From CAZKEW01 sp964580435 (GTDB lineage Bacteria; Acidobacteriota; Aminicenantia; Aminicenantales; UBA8522), in NCBI GenBank assembly GCA_964580435.1, contig CAZOKP010000125.1, positions 1-5,635 on the forward strand: 5,635 bases of DNA, in the 5' to 3' direction. The position numbers were made by a program, and so were the translations under genes. Within the stretch, counting starts at the first letter, position 1. Every line of letters starts with the position of its first letter. This document shows positions 1-5,631 of this stretch, one piece after another. Below the pieces are notes generated by a model. It did no database searches, had not been told where the DNA came from, and was given only the letters and a program-made list of their open reading frames with translations.

Positions 1-79
1 AAAAAAGATTGATGGGTTCGTCTGACTTCAGGTTCTCGATCTCCTCGGGACTCACGTCAAAGTGGGATTCAAGTCTCAT
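1..79 (-). CDS. N-terminus of an unrecognised protein (gene runs off the left edge)
   Basis: Reading leftward from the ATG at 79-77 gives an uninterrupted frame of 26 codons that begins MRLESHFDVSPEEIENL and continues to the window edge. The peptide is acidic and looks helical, with a D-V-S-P-E-E-I-E pattern typical of a real soluble protein start. There is no membrane segment or signal peptide. I do not recognise the family from so short a piece and assign no function. No Shine-Dalgarno site precedes the ATG. A TATA-like CTTAAAA lies about 35 bases upstream on the same strand (110-119), which would give a nearly leaderless transcript, a common arrangement in archaea. The frame is open on only 79 bases, so chance cannot be excluded, but the amino acid composition favours a genuine gene. 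Confidence 0.6.
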   Translation of the reverse strand, partial: MRLESHFDVSPEEIENLKSDEPINLF

Positions 80-82
80 AAT

Positions 83-179
83 GGACCGGGTGGGGACCTA
101 TGCCCAGACGGTTTTAAGTCCACCCCTCTCTTCCCGAACTGACATGGGGGCGAGAGTTCGAATCTTTCCCGGACTACCA
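83..179 (+). tRNA. tRNA-like sequence; clear 3' half, unresolved 5' half (partial, pseudo- or intron-bearing tRNA)
   Basis: The 3' end is convincing. GAGAG (152-156) and CTTTC (164-168) form a five-pair T stem with one G-T pair. They enclose the canonical T loop TTCGAAT (157-163), followed by a seven-base acceptor strand CCGGACT (169-175), discriminator A176 and an encoded CCA (177-179). The best 5' acceptor strand is GGACCGG at 83-89, which pairs at six of seven positions (one is G-T, and an A-A mismatch sits at 3:70). Between the two ends I find no D loop with GG, no U8, and no five-pair anticodon stem. CCCC (123-126) can pair with GGGG (146-149). The acceptor strand resembles those of archaeal tRNA-Gln as I recall them, but no anticodon supports this. 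It may be a decayed tRNA, a 3' tRNA fragment left by an integration event, or a tRNA with non-canonical introns. The left boundary is a guess. Confidence 0.4.
110..119 (-). promoter_or_regulatory. TATA-like box for the left-edge gene
   Basis: Read on the minus strand this is ACTTAAAACC. Its centre lies about 35 bases before the ATG at 79. Archaeal TATA boxes sit about 25 bases before the start of transcription, so initiation would fall near 88 and leave a leader of roughly ten bases, in keeping with the missing Shine-Dalgarno site. It lies inside the tRNA-like interval and could explain the TTTTAAG run there. Placement is by spacing only. Confidence 0.3.
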
Positions 180-184
180 AAATC

Positions 185-228
185 GCTATGATTTGATAGC
201 ATTCCTTATATGAAATAGCTATGATTTG
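185..228. repeat. Paired 11-base direct repeat GCTATGATTTG in the arsC downstream spacer
   Basis: GCTATGATTTG occurs at 185-195 and again at 218-228, 33 bases apart start to start, or about three helical turns. The first copy also forms a small hairpin, GCTAT (185-189) with ATAGC (196-200) around a six-base loop. The second copy lies in the palindrome ATAGCTAT (215-222). The spacer lies between the tRNA-like 3' end and the arsC stop codon, and no U-rich terminator run is visible on either strand. The role is unknown; two binding half-sites or simple sequence decay are both possible. Confidence 0.45.
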
Positions 229-245
229 CGAGTCCAACGTGGATG

Positions 246-641
246 TCAGTTCATTTCCTCAATCAGCTTCTTTACTCTTCCTTCAATTTCGTCTCTGATC
301 GCTCTGACTTTCTCTATTGGCTTGTCTTTCGGGTCTTCAATTCCCCAGTCTGTCACCTTGTTAAGGAGAGGGGCAGGACAGAATCCTTGAGCACTGCAAC
401 CCATCACAATTATCATATCTGCTTCCTGAACCATTTGGTTCGTAATCAGTTTTGGCCTATTGGTTGACAAGTCTATTCCTTTTTCTCGCATGGCCTCAAT
501 TACTACAGGATTTAATTCCTCTACAGGCATAGTACCAGCACTTATAGCTTCAACTTTTCCTTTGCCATACGTTTTCGCGAAAGCTTCCGCCATCTGGCTT
601 CTTCCAGCATTCTCGACACAGACAAATAGAACCTTCATCAT
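246..641 (-). CDS. arsC: ArsC-type arsenate reductase (low-molecular-weight tyrosine phosphatase fold)
   Basis: This 131-residue cytoplasmic protein matches the thioredoxin-coupled ArsC family in length and motifs. The N-terminal P-loop CVENAGRS gives the C-x5-R-S signature, with nucleophilic Cys8 and Arg14. A second pair of cysteines, Cys82 and Cys88 in MGCSAQGFCP, corresponds to the redox relay cysteines of ArsC that are absent from plain tyrosine phosphatases. DWGIEDP near residue 100 carries the acid-base aspartate. It should therefore reduce arsenate to arsenite through a cysteine cascade recharged by a thioredoxin. I start it at ATG 641; the next codon, ATG 638, is equally good and gives the usual MKVLFVC opening, with GGGAAG just upstream. 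A longer TTG start at 659 lies inside an inverted repeat and adds residues not usual for the family. It lies 67 bases downstream of phoU on the same strand, so co-transcription is likely. No arsR or arsenite pump is seen nearby. Confidence 0.9.
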   Translation of the reverse strand: MMKVLFVCVENAGRSQMAEAFAKTYGKGKVEAISAGTMPVEELNPVVIEAMREKGIDLSTNRPKLITNQMVQEADMIIVMGCSAQGFCPAPLLNKVTDWGIEDPKDKPIEKVRAIRDEIEGRVKKLIEEMN

Positions 642-647
642 GTCTTC

Positions 648-700
648 CCAGTTACTCAAATCAACCTTGCCGATCGATTTGAACCTTACTGAAAAACTGG
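648..700. promoter_or_regulatory. Nested inverted repeat between phoU and arsC
   Basis: The outer arms are CCAGTT (648-653) and AACTGG (695-700). The inner arms are TCAAATC (656-662) and GATTTGA (676-682), a perfect seven-base match with a 13-base centre. The inner arm centres are 20 bases apart, close to two helical turns, which would suit a dimeric DNA-binding protein. On the minus strand AAGGTT also occurs twice here, directly before CAAATC and before GATTTG. The element lies immediately before the arsC start, so it could be an operator for arsC or an RNA hairpin in the phoU-arsC message. No U-run follows it, so a terminator is unlikely. Its function is inferred from position only. Confidence 0.4.
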
Positions 701-708
701 ATCACGCA

Positions 709-1758
709 CTATCCCAATACCGATTCCACGTTCAGATTGAGCACTATTTCCGCAATATCGCTAGCATATTCTGCCGTCCTTCTCACACTTTCTATTAGTA
801 GCCTTAGATACGCGACTTCTCCATTTCCACCTTTTTCGGAGTAAGCTATTGCTTCTTTCTCTAGCTTTGCGACTCCTTGTGCTTTCTCTATGACGATTTC
901 TGCCATGTTGAAATCATGTTTGAAGAGTGAATCTATAGCATCGTCAAACATCGAAATAGCTAAGACGCTCATGTTCTCGATTTTTCTGAGAATCTCTTCA
1001 TTTATTCTCTTCTTTAGAAGCAAGACATTCTCTGCAATACTTACTGCATGGTCGGCCGTTCTCTCCACTGATTTGGTTATGAGCCTGTAGCCAAGACAGT
1101 CTCTCGCACTGGATAGCCCGATTTCCATGATAATTCGTGGATTACTGATTGCCAGCTTGAGTTGGCGTATTATATACAGATTGAATCTATCAACCTCGGT
1201 GTCCGTGTCGATTACAGCCCTAGCCAGTTGATGGTCTAGCTCTCTAAGAGCTGTCATCGAGTCTCGATGCATAGAAGAGGTTATGATAGACATTCTTCTC
1301 AGTGCGCTTTCAACAGTGAGTTCAGGATAGTTGAGCAAAATCTGCAAGGTCAACTCGCTAGGCGTGTCTGTCACGATCTCCGTCCCGACCAGAAAACGTC
1401 GCGCAAAATCCTTCAGGGCATTTCGTTGTTGTGAGGAGAGTTGCTGTTGGCTTTCTGCTCTTACGTGTATTAGGTTATAGCCAACTAGATATGCGGACAC
1501 TGCCTTTCTTACTATCGCGTTCGATTCATCTTTTCTGGATGCTCTTATGAAGGCATCTTCCTTCTTCTCTAGCTGTGCCAAGTTTGATGGTACTATTGAT
1601 AACGAGCCGTCTCCTTCTTCACGAAGGATCAGGGAGCTCCCTTTCCGTAACTGATTACGCGTAATCCATTTTCTTGGCAGTGATATTATGTAAGTTGATC
1701 CCCCAGTCACCTGCAATTTTCTGGCTTCTCCGTCCTGCATTCTAGAAACCTTTACCAT
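709..1758 (-). CDS. phoU: PhoU-family phosphate regulator with N-terminal AbrB-like DNA-binding domain
   Basis: This is a 349-residue protein. Residues about 11-55 (RKLQVTGGSTYIISLPRKW onward) form a SpoVT/AbrB swapped-hairpin domain, the archaeal form fused to PhoU. Two PhoU three-helix repeats follow. The first, about 150-248, ends in the metal-binding signature VERTADHAVSIAE (231-243). The second, about 255-343, ends in ESVRRTAEYASDIAE (323-337), where a Glu replaces the central Asp of the first copy. In the family, PhoU proteins damp phosphate uptake by the Pst transporter and its signalling; the AbrB domain suggests this one also binds DNA, perhaps at its own divergent promoter. It is transcribed away from pstS. 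I kept the ATG at 1758, though no Shine-Dalgarno site precedes it. ATG at 1740 (MQDGEARKLQ) lies directly before the domain and is a reasonable alternative. No transmembrane segment is visible. Confidence 0.9.
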   Translation of the reverse strand: MVKVSRMQDGEARKLQVTGGSTYIISLPRKWITRNQLRKGSSLILREEGDGSLSIVPSNLAQLEKKEDAFIRASRKDESNAIVRKAVSAYLVGYNLIHVRAESQQQLSSQQRNALKDFARRFLVGTEIVTDTPSELTLQILLNYPELTVESALRRMSIITSSMHRDSMTALRELDHQLARAVIDTDTEVDRFNLYIIRQLKLAISNPRIIMEIGLSSARDCLGYRLITKSVERTADHAVSIAENVLLLKKRINEEILRKIENMSVLAISMFDDAIDSLFKHDFNMAEIVIEKAQGVAKLEKEAIAYSEKGGNGEVAYLRLLIESVRRTAEYASDIAEIVLNLNVESVLG

Positions 1759-1790
1759 CTCAGACGCCTATGTACCGATATGACGAATCT

Positions 1791-1817
1791 ATTGATAAAT
1801 CTTTTGTCTATATAGAC
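1791..1817 (-). promoter_or_regulatory. Putative phoU-arsC promoter (TATA-like)
   Basis: On the minus strand, TCTATATAGA (1807-1816) lies about 53 bases before the phoU ATG, which would put the transcript start near 1786 and leave a leader of about 28 bases. A second candidate, ATTTATC at 1793-1799, would give a leader of only about 13 bases. The first box is embedded in the palindrome at 1806-1817, so a protein bound there would block the basal machinery. The choice between the two is not settled by sequence. Confidence 0.4.
1806..1817. promoter_or_regulatory. Perfect 12-base palindrome, candidate operator of the divergent phoU/pst promoters
   Basis: GTCTATATAGAC reads the same on both strands. 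It lies in the AT-rich divergent region, with a second palindrome, AATATATT, three bases further on at 1820-1827. Its CTATATA core is repeated at 1839-1845, in the likely pstS TATA box. Such a symmetric site between a regulator and its divergent target operon is a reasonable operator, but TATA-rich DNA makes short palindromes by chance and no binding protein is shown. Confidence 0.35.
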
Positions 1818-1830
1818 TCAATATATTATT

Positions 1831-1846
1831 GGGAGAACCTATATAA
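1831..1846 (+). promoter_or_regulatory. Putative pst operon promoter (BRE and TATA box)
   Basis: The purine-rich GGGAGAA (1831-1837) followed by CCTATATAA (1838-1846) resembles an archaeal BRE plus TATA box. Standard spacing puts transcription initiation near 1870 and leaves a leader of about 35 bases that carries the Shine-Dalgarno site of pstS. Phosphate starvation would be expected to induce it, by analogy with other pst operons. Confidence 0.5.
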
Positions 1847-1888
1847 CCGTAGACAACGTTCTGCAAGCTTGAAAAGAAAAACATGAAA

Positions 1889-1896
1889 AGGAGATG
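1889..1896 (+). promoter_or_regulatory. Ribosome binding site that fixes the TTG start of pstS
   Basis: AGGAGATG lies eight bases before the TTG at 1905-1907. The ATG codons at 1883 and 1894 are out of frame with pstS, and the one at 1894 reaches a stop within five codons. TTG 1905 is therefore the only start that keeps the N-terminal membrane segment and has a correctly placed site. Confidence 0.6.
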
Positions 1897-1904
1897 TGTA
1901 AAAA

Positions 1905-3017
1905 TTGAACTACAAAATTATTGCGTACATAGAAGCGGTAGTTCTTATCGCAGTCATAGTAGGCTTCGCAGTCTATAGCATGTACTTCACTAATCAGCCA
2001 ATCAGATTAAGCGGCGCAGGCGCAACATTCCCAGCTCCACTAATTCAAAAATGGAGTGCGGAATTCAAAGACATGACAGGAGCGCAAATAAACTATGAAG
2101 GAATAGGAAGCGGGGGCGGAGTGAAGCAATTCACCGACAAAACCGTCGACTTTGGCGCAAGTGACCCACCAATGAAAGATTCAGAGTTTTCCGCAGCACC
2201 AGGAACACTACATATTCCCATCACAATTGGAGGAGTTGTGCCCATCTACAACATCCAAGGAACATCAAAGGGACTCTACTTTTCAGGGCAAGTGCTCGCA
2301 GACATATTCAGCCTGAACATCACCAGATGGAACGACCCAAGACTCGCAACTCTCAATCCCGACACAGCTTTGCCAGATGCCGAAATAGTTGTCTGCCACA
2401 GATCAGATTCCAGCGGAACAACCAACGTCTTCACAAGCTTTCTCTCAGATGAAAGCACAGCATGGAAAGCCACGTACGGAGCATCCAACGTCATCAACTG
2501 GCCCTCACAAACCGTGGGCGGAAAAGGCAACCCAGGCGTAGCAGCTGCAGTACAGCAAAACCAAAATTCGATCGGCTACGTAGAGCTTTCCTACGCCCTG
2601 CAAAGCGACATTCCATACGGAAAAGTACAGAACACGGCTGGTAGGTTCGTTGAACCAACATTAGAAACACTAGCGTCTGCAGCATCCGCAGTATCGTTGA
2701 TTCTCCCGCCAGGAAACGCAAGTTGGGCTTCAGTGGGAAGCTACTTCAATCTGCACAATGTGGAAGAACCTGACGACGCTTATCCGATCACTAGTTTCTC
2801 ATATGTATTGGTTTACCAAGAGCTCAACGTCAGACCGGGAATGACTTTAGACAAAGCTAAGATTCTGACTTGGTTCCTGTGGTGGGCGATTCATGACGGA
2901 CAATACTACGCTCCCGGGCTTTCATACGTCCCATTGCCGCAAACGGTCGTAACGCACAACGAAGCCACGCTAAGAATGATATCTTTCAACGGTCGACAAG
3001 TCAATAACTGGGCATAG
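1905..3017 (+). CDS. pstS: Phosphate ABC transporter, substrate-binding protein PstS
   Basis: This is a 370-residue extracytoplasmic phosphate receptor of the periplasmic-binding-protein class. Residues about 4-27 form one hydrophobic segment after a short lysine-bearing N-terminus. No lipobox cysteine follows, so it looks like a signal anchor that tethers the domain to the outer face of the membrane. The ligand pocket is complete by comparison with E. coli PstS: T41-F42 in GAGATFPAPL, S69 in GIGSGGG, D87 in FGASDPPM, and R166, S170, G171 and T172 in HRSDSSGTT. GNPGVAAAVQQNQNSIGYVE (209-227) is another hallmark block. Length fits the family. It uses a TTG start with a good Shine-Dalgarno site. 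It opens the operon and ends 12 bases before pstC. Its codons end in A and C more often than those of pstC or pstB, perhaps reflecting stronger expression. Confidence 0.95.
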   Translation: MNYKIIAYIEAVVLIAVIVGFAVYSMYFTNQPIRLSGAGATFPAPLIQKWSAEFKDMTGAQINYEGIGSGGGVKQFTDKTVDFGASDPPMKDSEFSAAPGTLHIPITIGGVVPIYNIQGTSKGLYFSGQVLADIFSLNITRWNDPRLATLNPDTALPDAEIVVCHRSDSSGTTNVFTSFLSDESTAWKATYGASNVINWPSQTVGGKGNPGVAAAVQQNQNSIGYVELSYALQSDIPYGKVQNTAGRFVEPTLETLASAASAVSLILPPGNASWASVGSYFNLHNVEEPDDAYPITSFSYVLVYQELNVRPGMTLDKAKILTWFLWWAIHDGQYYAPGLSYVPLPQTVVTHNEATLRMISFNGRQVNNWA

Positions 3018-3029
3018 AAGAGAAGAACA

Positions 3030-4031
3030 ATGAAGACCAGCAAAAAACACCCGAATTTTCTTTCAAAATTAAGGTCAATTTCCAAGAAGAAATTGTCCGG
3101 CGATTCAGTATTCAAGATTGTCATTATGCTGGTCGCATGCAATGTTTTCGTAGTCCTAGGGCTAATGTTCTACGAGATTATCCAGAATTCATTGTTATCA
3201 ATTCAAATGTATGGCGCGGAGTTTTTGCTGGGAACGAAATGGCAGCCCTTTCCTCCAAACCCGAATATCTTGCCCTCTTTTGGAGCACTACCACTCATTT
3301 GGGGCACTCTAGTCACATCGGCAATTGCTCTTGTCTTAGGCGTTCCAGTCAGTCTAGGCATAAGTCTAGCACTTTCAGAGTTCGCACCAAAAAGCTTCAA
3401 CTACATAATTTCCTTTTTCGTAGAGCTGTTAGCTGCGATCCCAAGCGTCATCTATGGCCTATGGGGAATATTTGTTCTAATTCCATTTCTTCAGGCCAAC
3501 GTGTATCCATACCTACAAGGGGTGCTAGGCTTCTTGCCAGTTTTTCAAGGCACGATACGCGGCCCCTCTGTATTGACTGGAGGCATTGTTCTTGCGATAA
3601 TGATCATTCCAACAGTGTCAGCCATATCGAGAGACGTTTTTGCGGCGGTTCCTAACAGTCAGAGAGAAGCTATCGTGGCATTGGGGGCTACTAGATGGGA
3701 GAAAGCAAGAATTGTTATGAGTTATGGACGATCTGGCGTGATAGGAGCTATAATGCTTGGGTTGGGCAGAGCTATGGGAGAAACAATGGCGATCACGATG
3801 GTCATTGGGAATTCGTTTAATTTGTTCGGTTCACTTTTTGAACCTGGCTCCACATTGGCATCGATCATAGCAAATGAGTTCACAGAAGCCAGCTCTCCTC
3901 CAGTCTACGTATCTGCGTTAATGGAAGTGGGGCTCATCCTGTTTGCTCTGGCAATAGTGGTAAACGCTTTGGCCAGATTGATAATTTGGCGTTCAACGAG
4001 GAATCAAGGAAGCAGGGATGGTTTGAAGTGA
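3030..4031 (+). CDS. pstC: Phosphate ABC transporter, permease subunit PstC
   Basis: This 333-residue inner-membrane protein has six predicted helices, at about 28-51, 87-115, 123-152, 181-200, 236-260 and 295-319. A basic N-terminal tail of about 28 residues lies on the cytoplasmic side. The extended stretch between the first two helices (55-85, rich in Pro, with GTKWQPFPPNPN) matches the outer loop typical of PstC. The EAA coupling loop begins EAIVALGATRWEKARIV (213-229), and GRAMGET (246-252) is a PstC/PstA hallmark. It pairs with PstA to form the phosphate channel, and the EAA loop docks on PstB. A purine-rich AAGAGAAGAAC precedes the ATG and could serve as a weak ribosome site. Its stop overlaps the pstA start. 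Confidence 0.94.
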   Translation: MKTSKKHPNFLSKLRSISKKKLSGDSVFKIVIMLVACNVFVVLGLMFYEIIQNSLLSIQMYGAEFLLGTKWQPFPPNPNILPSFGALPLIWGTLVTSAIALVLGVPVSLGISLALSEFAPKSFNYIISFFVELLAAIPSVIYGLWGIFVLIPFLQANVYPYLQGVLGFLPVFQGTIRGPSVLTGGIVLAIMIIPTVSAISRDVFAAVPNSQREAIVALGATRWEKARIVMSYGRSGVIGAIMLGLGRAMGETMAITMVIGNSFNLFGSLFEPGSTLASIIANEFTEASSPPVYVSALMEVGLILFALAIVVNALARLIIWRSTRNQGSRDGLK

Positions 4032-4876
4032 GGAGTTATAGGCTCAGAAAACTGGAAGACCGAGTGATGATTTCGCTGGCTTACTTAGCTCTTATCGCTG
4101 CACTAATCCCGCTAGCAAGCATTCTGGTTGAGACGATCTTCAGAGGATTATCGGCAATGAATTTCAGTTTCTTCCTAGAGGAAATACCTCCTTTGGGTGA
4201 GCCGGGCGGAGGGATTGGACCCGCGATTCAGGGAACCCTAATAGTGGTAGCATTGGCATCCGTTATGGGAGTTCCAATCGGGGTCTTCTCAGGGATATAT
4301 CTAGCAGAATTTCGGCAAGCTAGAATTGCTTCGGTAGCCAGATTTCTCAACGATGTTCTAACAAACGTGCCCTCGATAGTGTTGGGCATTTTTGGCTGGA
4401 CGTTGATAGTTGTCGCAATAGGTTGGTCCGTTATAGCTGGTGCAGTCGCTTTGACAATTATAATGATCCCTATAATCACTAGAACTACCGAGGAAGCAAT
4501 AAAACTTGTACCAATGACGATGAGGGAAGCGGCAATCGCCCTCGGCGTGCCGCGATGGAGAACGACTCTGACTGTGGTTTTGAGTAGCGCCAAGAAGGGC
4601 ATTGCCACAGGGATTCTTCTTTCAGTCGCAAGAATATCCGGCGAAACAGCGCCCTTGCTCTTAACGATACTCGGTAGCAGATTCTGGTTCAGCGGTTTCA
4701 CCCAGCCCACGGCAGCACTACCCGTAGCAATATTCAATTTTTCCCAATCACCATACAGACTCATCGACTGGCCCCGAGCCTGGGGCGCATCTTTGATCCT
4801 CATTTTCATTATTCTTGTAATCAACATAATTGTAAGATACGCGACAAGAGAAAAATATGGATGGGCTAACATATGA
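4028..4876 (+). CDS. pstA: Phosphate ABC transporter, permease subunit PstA
   Basis: This 282-residue membrane protein is the second half of the phosphate channel. Helices lie at about 13-35, 66-92, 108-131, 134-151, 190-215 and 252-271. The EAA loop is REAAIALGVPRWRTTLTVV (166-184), and the following ARISGETAPLLLT (201-213) is a PstA signature. I chose the GTG at 4028, which overlaps the pstC stop as GTGA, with AGGGATG (4014-4020) seven bases upstream, a standard translational-coupling arrangement. A TTG at 3986 is in frame and would add 14 residues inside pstC, but it has no good ribosome site and the added residues do not look like the family. The stop overlaps pstB. Confidence 0.94.
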   Translation: MRSYRLRKLEDRVMISLAYLALIAALIPLASILVETIFRGLSAMNFSFFLEEIPPLGEPGGGIGPAIQGTLIVVALASVMGVPIGVFSGIYLAEFRQARIASVARFLNDVLTNVPSIVLGIFGWTLIVVAIGWSVIAGAVALTIIMIPIITRTTEEAIKLVPMTMREAAIALGVPRWRTTLTVVLSSAKKGIATGILLSVARISGETAPLLLTILGSRFWFSGFTQPTAALPVAIFNFSQSPYRLIDWPRAWGASLILIFIILVINIIVRYATREKYGWANI

Positions 4877-5631
4877 GCTTCAAGATCGAGATCGAAAACT
4901 TAAGCGCATGGTTCGGAAGCAAACAGGTCTTGCGAGACATAACAATGAAAATAGAGGAAAATGTGGTCACAGCAATAATAGGTCCATCCGGATGTGGAAA
5001 AACTACGCTTATACGGTGTCTCAACAGAATGCATGAGCTGGCACCAGGATCAAAAACCACTGGAAAAGTTCTGCTCGATGGAGAAGACATCTATGGCGAA
5101 GGTGTCGATCCTGTGACGGTTAGAAGAAGAATTGGCATGGTCTTCCAGAAGCCGAACCCCTTTCCAATGATGTCAATCTATGATAACGCTGCGGCTGGAC
5201 TAAAGCTGAACGGTGTTACAGATAAGCGTAGATTGAATGAGGTAGTTGAAAAAAGTCTGAGAGCAGCTCATCTGTGGGATGAAGTTAAAGCAGAGTTAGG
5301 CAAGTCAGGCGCAAGCCTGTCTGGAGGACAACAGCAAAGGTTGTGCATTGCGAGGGCTTTGGCAATTGAGCCTGAAGTTATTTTGATGGATGAGCCTACT
5401 TCGGCTCTTGACCCTACGGCGGCTGCGAAAATAGAGCAGCTCATACGGGTTTTGATCGCGGATTATACAGTGATCATTGTTACTCATAACATGCAGCAGG
5501 CTGCAAGAGTTTCGGATTTTACCGCTTTTCTTTATCTTGGTGAGTTTGTGGAATATGGGTCAACCAAAGACATTTTTGAGAATCCAAAGAGTGAATTGAC
5601 GGAGAAGTATATAACAGGAGAATTTGGCTAG
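4873..5631 (+). CDS. pstB: Phosphate ABC transporter, ATP-binding protein PstB
   Basis: This is the 252-residue ATPase of the Pst complex, peripheral on the cytoplasmic face of PstC and PstA. All ABC motifs are intact: Walker A GPSGCGKT (37-44), Q-loop Gln92 in MVFQKPNPFPMS-like context (89-101), signature LSGGQQQR (149-156), Walker B VILMDEPTSALDP (169-181) and switch His205 in VTHNMQQA. The QKPNPFPM block and the N-R-M after Walker A (51-53) distinguish PstB from other ABC ATPases. Length matches the family. The ATG overlaps the pstA stop as ATGA, so translation is coupled; GGATGGG about five to ten bases upstream may help. The gene is complete and ends with TAG four bases before the window edge. 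Confidence 0.97.
   Translation: MSFKIEIENLSAWFGSKQVLRDITMKIEENVVTAIIGPSGCGKTTLIRCLNRMHELAPGSKTTGKVLLDGEDIYGEGVDPVTVRRRIGMVFQKPNPFPMMSIYDNAAAGLKLNGVTDKRRLNEVVEKSLRAAHLWDEVKAELGKSGASLSGGQQQRLCIARALAIEPEVILMDEPTSALDPTAAAKIEQLIRVLIADYTVIIVTHNMQQAARVSDFTAFLYLGEFVEYGSTKDIFENPKSELTEKYITGEFG

Noticed and set aside
180..245. Terminator downstream of arsC
   Set aside because: Only a weak five-pair hairpin is present and no U-rich run follows on the minus strand.
243..467. Plus-strand open frame opposite arsC
   Set aside because: It is the complement of conserved ArsC codons and has no supporting start site or motif.
642..659. Longer arsC start at TTG 659 adding six residues
   Set aside because: It lies within the inner arm of an inverted repeat, has no ribosome site, and family members begin at the methionine right before KVLFVC.
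3137..3655. Open frame of 172 codons on the plus strand inside pstC
   Set aside because: It is a shifted reading of pstC, rich in Ser, Arg and Cys with no recognisable domain, while the pstC frame carries all transporter hallmarks.
3986..4027. Longer pstA start at TTG 3986
   Set aside because: It would overlap pstC by 46 bases without a ribosome site, whereas GTG 4028 has AGGGATG seven bases upstream and a standard GTGA overlap.
4228..4872. Open frame of 214 codons on the minus strand inside pstA
   Set aside because: It is antisense to a fully motif-supported PstA, its translation lacks any family motif, and it is explained by the codon pattern of the plus-strand gene.
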